In this document: piece by piece, positions 15,790 through 22,641 of the stretch | How positions within the stretch are numbered: the first letter of the stretch is position 1 | Layout of the letters: each line of letters starts with the position of its first letter | NCBI GenBank assembly: GCA_023261045.1 | Contig: JALRJZ010000003.1 | Coordinates: 1-55,151 of the forward strand | Reading direction: 5' to 3' | Source: Akkermansiaceae bacterium | Lineage (GTDB): Bacteria > Verrucomicrobiota > Verrucomicrobiia > Verrucomicrobiales > Akkermansiaceae | DNA length: 55,151 bases | The notes under the pieces: generated by a model | Database searches by the model: none | Told to the model about the DNA's origin: nothing | The model's input: only the letters and a program-made list of their open reading frames with translations | Position numbers and translations under genes: made by a program

Positions 15790-18027
15790 CTAAGAGCTTG
15801 CGCCAACTGCTTCTTCGAGAGCCTGGAGAGCTTCTGCCGGACCAAAGAGCTCTGGCATGATGATGACGGGAGCTTCGGGGTTCGATGGGGCGATAATGTT
15901 GACTGGAAGATTAGCACGGTTGTAACGCTTAAGGTCGTCGTTAATTGATTGGAGTCGCTGAGTATTGTCGGCTCGGATTAACATGACATTGAGCTCTTTG
16001 AGCTTATCGAGAACTTTTTGGTCTGAGAACACACGGGCCTCATTGACTTTACAGGTCGCTCACCAATCGGCGGTGTAGTCGAGCCAGATGGTTCGCTTTT
16101 TGGAGCGATTCAACTCCATAATGCCAGGGTACCACTCATGCCAAACGAGGCCATAATTGGCTTCGGGTTTGGACACAGAATAGGCCCAGCTGATACCACT
16201 TAAGCTCAGAAGTCCAGCGACTCCCAAGCCAACGCCGAAGCGCTTTGCTTTGGAGACCATCGGAGTAAAGAAGCGTCCGTAGGTATAAATCCCGAGGCCG
16301 ATGAGGCACAAAGCAAAGAGGAACGAATTGAAGTGGTTCTCGCCGACAAGCTTGAGAAACCCCTTCATAAAGAAGACCGCTGTTGCCATGACGAAAAATG
16401 CCATCACTTGTTTGAAGGTTTCCATCCAAGCACCAGGTCGCGGAAGCTTTTTGATCAGCGAAGGAAAGAAGGAAAGAACGAGATAAGGCGCCGAGATTCC
16501 GAAAGCGAAAACGGTAAAGACCGTAAACTGGACAAGCTTGTTTTCTTGAGAAAGAGCAAATGCCATGACCGCTCCAAGGAAGGGTCCGGAGCACGGAGTC
16601 GCGACTAGGGTGGTCAGTGCTCCGGAGAAAAAGGAACCTGAGAATCCCTTTTTTGCTTGGAGTTCGCCTCCCACGCTCGTCAGGCTCGTCCCAATCTCAA
16701 AAAGACCAAAGAGGTTGAGGCCCATGAGAAAAAAGATGATGATCATCGTTCCCAAGAAGATTGGGTTGGTCAGTTGTTGACCCCAATCGAGTTTGAGCGA
16801 GATGATAATGGCAGCTAAAATCCACATGGCCACGAGGAGCCCGATTGTAAAGACCAAGCCATGGATTTTGATTTTTTTGTCGTCCTCCCCAGCCTGAGAG
16901 ACGAAGCCCATGATTTTGAGACCAAGGACGGGAAAGACACAGGGCATCAAATTGAGAATTAACCCACCAAGAAAGACCAATCCGAGCGAAGAGAGAAAGG
17001 TCACTTTCTTTTCCTTTGCTCCGCCAAGAAGCACAAATTCTGGTCGCGCATCGACATTGTAGAGCTTCTTGCCGAGTTCCCGTTCTTCTCCAGATGCGTC
17101 AACAACATGCGCTTCGGTATTCGTTGCTCCTGCGAGCGAACTCGAATGACCAATGAGCTCTGCCTGAAGCTCTAAGCTAGTTGGGCCATACTCGGAGTTG
17201 TAAGTAAAGAGGCCAGGGAGTTTGTTAGAAGCTTCAGCAGCAGCAATCGCCAGCTCTTTGTTTCCCTGATTTCTGACGAGGGTTAGAGTCGCTCCACTTG
17301 GGGTGATCTCGACTCTTTGAGGAGCTTGCGAATCGATCTGTTGATCATGCGAGAAATAATAGACAGGCTCTTCGATCATGGTGCCTTCTGGCGCGATAAT
17401 CTCTAGAAGAATCTTCTCGGAGTCTTCTCGGGCAATCGCGCCCCATGCCGAACCATCTTTTGGAAGTTGTTCCTGGGCGGCTTCAATCACCTTTTGATCA
17501 TCAGATTGGAAAATGGTTTCTTCTCCAACGGTAAGCTTGAATGAAAATTCAAGGTTTCCTGGAATACACATCGATTCATTGCATTCCTGCCAAAGAAATT
17601 TTCCTGAGAGAAGAAGCTCTTGGCCTACTTCAAGCTCATCAGAGGCTTCGACTTCAGCGATGAAAGTCACCGAGCCCTCGTATCCATAGAGAAGCGCGTC
17701 GAGGTCCGCAAATTTTGAATGGATGACGGAAGGACGAGGAAATTTTAACTCGCTAGCCGTCAAGCCTTCGGGAAGGTCCCATTTTACCGAGGGAGCCGCT
17801 CCGACGATCCCGGGGTTTTTGTAATAGGAATGAAAATGTTCTTGGTGGTGGATTGTAAAGGCCACTCGGAAGTAGTCTCCTGGCTCAACGGAGGATGCCT
17901 CGGCAATGACTTTCGCAGTGGTTTTTTGCTCAAGGGAAAATCCGTCTTCAAAGGGATTGGTTTGTGCGAATGCGCCAGGGAGTGACGCGATGACGAGGAG
18001 ACTGAAAAACGCGCGAATGGAACTCAT
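15790..18027 (-). CDS. dsbD: DsbD-type thiol:disulfide reductase, probable selenoprotein (UxxC)
   Basis: Read through an in-frame TGA (16060-16062) this gives 745 residues with all three DsbD parts. After a signal peptide, the periplasmic alpha domain has the cysteine pair C149/C154 (WQECNESMCIPG). The membrane domain has C363 (LMPCVFPVLG) and C479 (VATPCSGPF). The C-terminal gamma domain is thioredoxin-like. DsbD passes electrons from cytoplasmic thioredoxin across the membrane. The TGA is codon 656, at the first cysteine of the gamma CxxC: YTADW-U-ATCKVNE, with C659 present. The 89 codons after it complete the thioredoxin fold, including a cis-Pro loop (ANLPVNI). A hairpin just after the TGA resembles a bacterial SECIS. 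If TGA is a true stop, the product lacks the gamma domain; a sequencing error for TGC/TGT is the other alternative. Confidence 0.85.
16021..16047 (-). promoter_or_regulatory. candidate bacterial SECIS hairpin
   Basis: In the dsbD mRNA the 27 nt lying 13-39 nt after the in-frame UGA fold as GUC-(AA bulge)-UGAG / CUCA-GAC, seven Watson-Crick pairs with an 11-nt apical loop GCCCGUGUGUU that begins with G; a G-U pair could shrink the loop. Bacterial SECIS elements lie within the coding region just downstream of UGA and have a short stem with a G near the start of the apical loop, roughly 16-37 nt from UGA; the loop G here is at nt 22. The fold was made by eye, without energy calculation. Confidence 0.6.
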
Positions 18028-18294
18028 CTTTTAATCGATCGGTAGTAAGGAGGAAGCGTCACGACTCCCTTTTCCTGTTTTTAAAACGACGAGCATTGGG
18101 ATGGAACGTCGGGCAGGAGATTACCTCATAATAAGAAATCCGCAGCCTTAAAGTTCGGGACCTTTCTCATCAGTTCGTGTCGGGCAAGGCGCGCGTGATC
18201 TTAATTCTTACGACTCAAGTTGATTTCGTGACACCTCCGAGGCATGGAAGTCCTAGCGAAGGATGCTACTGAGTTTAAAACAGAGTTCTTACTC

Positions 18295-19572
18295 CTAAGA
18301 GCTCTTTGCGCGGTAGAGGGCGGCGTAGGCGACACTACCGATCAAAACTGTAATGATGGTCCCAATGGCATTGAGAGGATTTTCAATGACTAGGAAGATT
18401 GCGTTGATCAAAGTGGCAGTGACGAAGATCAGAGGGGCAATGATTTGAAGACCTGTGATGGGCTTTGATTTTTTCTTAAAGAAAAGACAGCTCACAGAGA
18501 GCGCAGCACTCAGAGAGAGGGTGAGACCGAGATAGGAGAGAAGAGTTTGCAGGCTCCCAATCAGGATGAGCAGTAATGCAAGGATCATTTGTAAAAAGAC
18601 GGCAGGCCATGCTCGTGTATTTTTGATCTCAAAGACACTTGGAAGAACTCCATCTGCCGCCATCTTGCTGTACACTCGTGGTCCGGCCATCATCATACTC
18701 AAGACGGAGGTTAAAAGGGCAAAGACAATGATCACCCGCGTGAATTGAGCGAAGCTAGGACCTCCGATCCAGGCAGCAGCCTGAGCTGCAATATCAGCAT
18801 TTCCCGAGGTTACGTGGAGTGGAGGAGCAAGAACAAAGGCCGCGTTTAGCAAAAGATAGAGCAAGGTTACTAGGGCTGTCCCGATGACGAGAGAGAGCGC
18901 CACGATGCGCGAAGATTTGGCCTCGCTTGCGACGTAAACCGCAGCATTGAACCCAGAATAGCTCAGCGAGATCCAAATAAGAGCTTTTGCGAACGAGCTA
19001 AGTGCCCCCTTGGAAGGAGAGGTGATCAGGGATTGATGAGGACAAATCCATTGGTCTCTGAAAAAGCTCATCAGACTGACAATCAGAAAGATGACAAGCA
19101 TCCCTAGCTTCAGGCCGACAGTGATATTTTGAACTTTGGCGCCAAGCTGAATCCGAAATCCATGGATCAACGCTCCCAAAATGACGACCAAGGATGCAAG
19201 CCAACGAGGAGGAAGGATTTCGGGAATATAGGCCTCTAGCGCAAGGGCGGCGAAGGCGATCGCACCACTAAATCCCGCTAAGAGAGAAATCCATCCCGCG
19301 ATAAAACCAAGAAGCGGATGAGCAGCTCGTGAGAGAAATAGATACTCACCACCTGAAAGGGGCATCCGCTCGATGAGCAAACCATAACTCAAAGCTCCAC
19401 AAATCGCGATGATTCCACCAACGAGCCACGCAAGTAAGACGACCTTAGGCTCTCCGAGTGCGGCAAGGGTAAAACCGGAAGTTGTGAAGATGCCCGCGCC
19501 AATCATGTTGGCGACGACCAAGAACGAGAGCGTCCAAAGCCCGAACCTTTTGCCAATGGGCACAGACATCAA
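18295..19572 (-). CDS. APC-superfamily amino-acid permease
   Basis: 425 residues, about 12 hydrophobic segments. The N-terminus carries the APC signature VVANMIGAGIFTTSGF, the glycine-rich substrate-binding stretch of helix 1, and PLSGGEYLFLSRAAHPLLGF of helix 3. Family members import amino acids or polyamines by proton symport or exchange; the substrate cannot be read from the sequence. Its start overlaps by four bases the stop of the upstream exported methyltransferase gene, so the two are translationally coupled. Confidence 0.88.
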   Translation of the reverse strand: MMSVPIGKRFGLWTLSFLVVANMIGAGIFTTSGFTLAALGEPKVVLLAWLVGGIIAICGALSYGLLIERMPLSGGEYLFLSRAAHPLLGFIAGWISLLAGFSGAIAFAALALEAYIPEILPPRWLASLVVILGALIHGFRIQLGAKVQNITVGLKLGMLVIFLIVSLMSFFRDQWICPHQSLITSPSKGALSSFAKALIWISLSYSGFNAAVYVASEAKSSRIVALSLVIGTALVTLLYLLLNAAFVLAPPLHVTSGNADIAAQAAAWIGGPSFAQFTRVIIVFALLTSVLSMMMAGPRVYSKMAADGVLPSVFEIKNTRAWPAVFLQMILALLLILIGSLQTLLSYLGLTLSLSAALSVSCLFFKKKSKPITGLQIIAPLIFVTATLINAIFLVIENPLNAIGTIITVLIGSVAYAALYRAKSS

Positions 19573-20285
19573 TTCTTACGAAAGCGCAAAAAATAGTTCT
19601 CTTTCAAGCCATTGACTTTCACTTCTTCTACGAAGTCAAATCCAGCATCTTCAATCTCTTGGCGAAAGATTGGTTTGCCCGCGCGGACGTGCCCCATGAT
19701 CCAATCGCGCGTGACACCCTCAATACGTTCAAAATCGATGACGACGACGGTTCCACCTTTTTTGATAGCGCGGAAGAGTGAGCTCAAGGTCCCAGTCGGG
19801 TATTCGAAGTGGTGGTAAGTATCACAGATAAAAGCGAGATCAATTGACTCTGGAGGAAGGGGAACAGCGTCTTCGGGGCTTAGAATCGCACTGATGTTCT
19901 GATGCCCTTCTTGTTTGGCTCTCGCCACGATGTGTTTGAGAAATGGAGCGGCAATATCGACAGCATAAACCCAGCCTTTTGGTCCTGTTGCTTGTGCGAA
20001 TTGGCGGGTGTAGAGCCCAGTGCCAGATCCAATATCTGCGACAACCATTCCTTCCTGAATTTGGCATGCTTCTAAGATGCTTTCCTTCGCATGGAAGACC
20101 TCACGGCTTTCGACTTCAAAACGCTTGAGCCAGTCATCGACTTTGAGATCAGGATCGAGATAACTCTTGTTAATTCCAGGCTTTACGCTTTGTTTTCCCT
20201 CCGGTTTGGATTCCTGGCCAATGACGATGGAGGCAATAGCAAGGAGAAAAAGTGGGGCGAGAAGGGTTTGGTAGCGAGTTTTCAT
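19569..20285 (-). CDS. exported class I SAM-dependent methyltransferase-like protein
   Basis: 238 residues. Residues 1-23 form a signal peptide (KTRYQTLLAPLFLLAIASIV), then about 40 polar residues and a Rossmann-type methyltransferase domain with motif I (VADIGSGTGLYTRQF), a following acidic strand end (YAVDIA) and motif IV-like LAFICDTYHHFEYP. The family methylates diverse small molecules or proteins using S-adenosylmethionine. Export of such an enzyme is odd because S-adenosylmethionine is cytoplasmic, yet similar signal-bearing homologues are known in PVC and other bacteria. It is coupled to the amino-acid permease by a four-base overlap. The substrate is unknown. Confidence 0.85.
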   Translation of the reverse strand: MKTRYQTLLAPLFLLAIASIVIGQESKPEGKQSVKPGINKSYLDPDLKVDDWLKRFEVESREVFHAKESILEACQIQEGMVVADIGSGTGLYTRQFAQATGPKGWVYAVDIAAPFLKHIVARAKQEGHQNISAILSPEDAVPLPPESIDLAFICDTYHHFEYPTGTLSSLFRAIKKGGTVVVIDFERIEGVTRDWIMGHVRAGKPIFRQEIEDAGFDFVEEVKVNGLKENYFLRFRKN

Positions 20286-20415
20286 ACTACTTACTGATTC
20301 TTTGATGAAGGAAATTGAGAGGGTGCCTGATTGATCGATCAGATACGGCTTTCAATAGCGTATCGTTTTTGAAAAACGAGTTTAAAGGAAGCTCTGCCAA
20401 CTCAGCAAGCAATCG

Positions 20416-20440
20416 TCGATGGATGGGATCAATCCATCGA
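20416..20440. repeat. perfect 9-base inverted repeat in an intergenic gap
   Basis: Arms TCGATGGAT and ATCCATCGA with a seven-base spacer, in the 208-base gap between the methyltransferase gene and the 20494 gene. On the minus strand it lies about 55 bases after the stop of the 20494 gene but has no following T run, so it is not a standard terminator. It could be a protein-binding site or a weak transcript-end hairpin. Confidence 0.5.
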
Positions 20441-20493
20441 TTAATGATCTGGTGACAGTTTTTTGAATTGGGAGCAGCCCATGACGCTGCCCG

Positions 20494-21660
20494 CTAGAGT
20501 TGCGAAGTCCAGTCATCCCCAAGGAGGACTCGTAACATTTCACCAGTTTCAATCCGATTATCAGTTGCATGAATGACGACGCGATCATTGTGCGCACCCA
20601 ACTGGCGATTCACCAGTTTACGAATTTCACGTTTAATGAGAACATCGGTATGTTCGACGTGCGGGTAGCGTTTCTTGAGTTTTTTGACACTTAAGCCTTC
20701 CGGCAACGGACCTGGTGATTCGCTATTTTGGCAGACGATCGCTTCGACGGGAGCGACCACCCCTCCCGTGTATTTTTCGATCCAATTCCCACCACGCGTA
20801 TTCTCCATGACTTCTACCTGTTGGGTCTTTGTTAAGGAGATTTCACGAAGAATTGAGAAGCGTTGTTTGATGGTTTGCTTCGCTAAGTTTTTTGTTTCTT
20901 GCCCCTCACAATCTGCACGGATGATGAAAATGGTAAGATCCTTCGCTGCTTGAGCATCTTGCTGCATCTTGGAAGTTTGTCTCTGAATCAGAGCGTCAAG
21001 ATAGGAGTGCCTATCAGGCCATCGGGTCATCAGATCATAGGGCATCGCCCACCCTTTTTCTCTCAAGAATTGATCAAGGTTGAAAATGGTGATGATTTGG
21101 GGAAGCACAATGGACGCTTTATGGGCTAAACGAGACAATTCTTCTAAATAGTTTCGCCCAGAATGTGGCTTTGGAGGATCAATCTCAGCTTCCAGAGCAA
21201 TGCCAGAGAGTGGGCCTTTATGATAACAAAGATGATAGGCAAAAGAGAAAAAAGCGTCCCTTTCATTGAGCTCAGTATAACCATCCTGATGGGAAACTGA
21301 GTTGTCCATCATTCGCAATGCCCTTGCTGGGGGATAGTATGGCATCCCCTTGTAGGACGAACCAGATTGCCCCGAAACCGAATAAAAATCACACTTGATG
21401 GGTCCCGAAAAACGAGCAGCAATTCTTCCAATCCTCTGAGCTTGTTGATCGCCAATAAGGTGATCGACGTCATCGCGATAGGCTTGTTCTAATTCTTTGT
21501 TAAGGGGCAGCTCACGGGTCCAGCGAAGGACAACAGGGCGAATGTTTTCCTTTTTTAAAGCCTCATAAAAACTAGACAAATCACGACAATAATATCTTAC
21601 CGTGCCCCCGCGTGCTGCGGCTGCACTATGTCTCATGAGGTTTTTAAGTTTTTGAATCAT
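20494..21660 (-). CDS. unknown protein, possible nucleotidyltransferase-like, surface-glycan context
   Basis: 388 residues, no signal peptide or membrane helix. Residues ~40-70 (RPVVLRWTRELPLN, then DDVDHLIGD) resemble the D-x-D-containing start seen in nucleotidyltransferase-like proteins of LPS/capsule loci, and CDFYSVSG follows where a third acidic residue would be expected. The C-terminal half is rich in Lys/Arg/Gln and not recognised. It lies 18 bases downstream of the WaaP-like kinase gene on the same strand, so the two are probably an operon acting on a surface glycan. The functional call is inference and weak. Confidence 0.6.
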   Translation of the reverse strand: MIQKLKNLMRHSAAAARGGTVRYYCRDLSSFYEALKKENIRPVVLRWTRELPLNKELEQAYRDDVDHLIGDQQAQRIGRIAARFSGPIKCDFYSVSGQSGSSYKGMPYYPPARALRMMDNSVSHQDGYTELNERDAFFSFAYHLCYHKGPLSGIALEAEIDPPKPHSGRNYLEELSRLAHKASIVLPQIITIFNLDQFLREKGWAMPYDLMTRWPDRHSYLDALIQRQTSKMQQDAQAAKDLTIFIIRADCEGQETKNLAKQTIKQRFSILREISLTKTQQVEVMENTRGGNWIEKYTGGVVAPVEAIVCQNSESPGPLPEGLSVKKLKKRYPHVEHTDVLIKREIRKLVNRQLGAHNDRVVIHATDNRIETGEMLRVLLGDDWTSQL

Positions 21661-21678
21661 TGATTGTAATGAGAGTTT

Positions 21679-22452
21679 CTAACAGGGGCGCAAGTGCAAC
21701 CTCGCTCTTTTCCCCTGATGCTTCGAGAGCAAGCGCGCGACTCTCTTTTTAAAAGATTCATCGCTTTGAGGATGCTTTGCGTCTCTGTGGAGACCGGTTA
21801 ACCATTGCTCTTGGAGCGAGCTTCTCGCAGTGCGAGGAGCTTTATGGATAAAATAAGCAGCTAAATGTTCGAGCAACCATTCCGAGCGAGGCTTTACGAA
21901 GTTGGCATATTGCCAATCGATGAGAGTCCAGTTCTCTCCGCTTAAGAGAATATTTTCCTCACGAGCATCGATATGATTCACTCCCTTATTGTAGAGGGCC
22001 GAAAGGGCAGGAATACATTTTTCGGCGGCGATTTCGTAGGGGGTGGATTGGCTCAATTTGAGTGCATCTGTGGCGTCTGAAAGATCGCTCATAATCACCC
22101 CTGAGCAACAAACCAATCCGGCACTTCTTTGCTCAACAAACCCATAGCACTCCGGTGAAGAAACCTGAAGTTGGTGAACCTTCAGGTAGTTTAGAAACTC
22201 CTGTCGAGCATATTTCCGATGCCTCAGTTTGGAGGTGATTTTTTTGAGAGGAAACAACTTAAAGATGATGGTCGTCTCTTTGTGAGCGACACGAACGATG
22301 AGTCTCTGGTTGGCCTTCTTGAGAATATCGTCACTCTGAAAATCGGAATTCCAATGCTCTTTAATGGTTTCGGCGACCTGAGAAGTTTTTTCACCATCGA
22401 GAAAGTCCGAAGCAATAAATCGTAGATTCTTGTCTATTTGGATGGCCTTCAT
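21679..22452 (-). CDS. WaaP/Kdo-kinase-like protein kinase-fold enzyme
   Basis: 257 residues. The protein-kinase-like core is visible: a possible ATP-lysine region (TTIIFKLFPL), catalytic loop HIDAREENILLS (HxDxxxxN) and metal-binding ENWTLIDWQYANF in place of DFG. This matches the lipopolysaccharide core heptose/Kdo kinase clan, which phosphorylates sugars of surface glycolipids in the cytoplasm before export; small-molecule kinases of the same fold cannot be excluded. No membrane segments are visible. The following gene on the strand (20494-21660) is close and probably co-expressed. Confidence 0.78.
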   Translation of the reverse strand: MKAIQIDKNLRFIASDFLDGEKTSQVAETIKEHWNSDFQSDDILKKANQRLIVRVAHKETTIIFKLFPLKKITSKLRHRKYARQEFLNYLKVHQLQVSSPECYGFVEQRSAGLVCCSGVIMSDLSDATDALKLSQSTPYEIAAEKCIPALSALYNKGVNHIDAREENILLSGENWTLIDWQYANFVKPRSEWLLEHLAAYFIHKAPRTARSSLQEQWLTGLHRDAKHPQSDESFKKRVARLLSKHQGKRARLHLRPC

Positions 22453-22641
22453 TTCTCAGTGAGTCATTCGATTTGTGCGGCCATTCATTTCTGACGCATT
22501 CAATGTGATTAAAAGCCGCGGGTCGATAATACCTACGAAAAAGTTGAGCAAGGAGTTTCTCTGAAGACCAGCTGAAGGATCAAGGGTTTTGTGAAAGTAA
22601 ATTGATGGTGCGACTCTGCGAAGAAGCCCGGCAAAGTGAAG

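Noticed and set aside
15790-16032. An independent small 80-codon gene after dsbD
   Set aside because: It lies in the same frame as dsbD, directly continues its thioredoxin domain after the TGA, and has no good start signal, so it is treated as part of dsbD.
20342-20369. Hairpin GATACG/CGTATC followed by T5 on the plus strand
   Set aside because: It looks like a weak terminator but no plus-strand gene precedes it, and the stem is only six bases with an 11-base loop.
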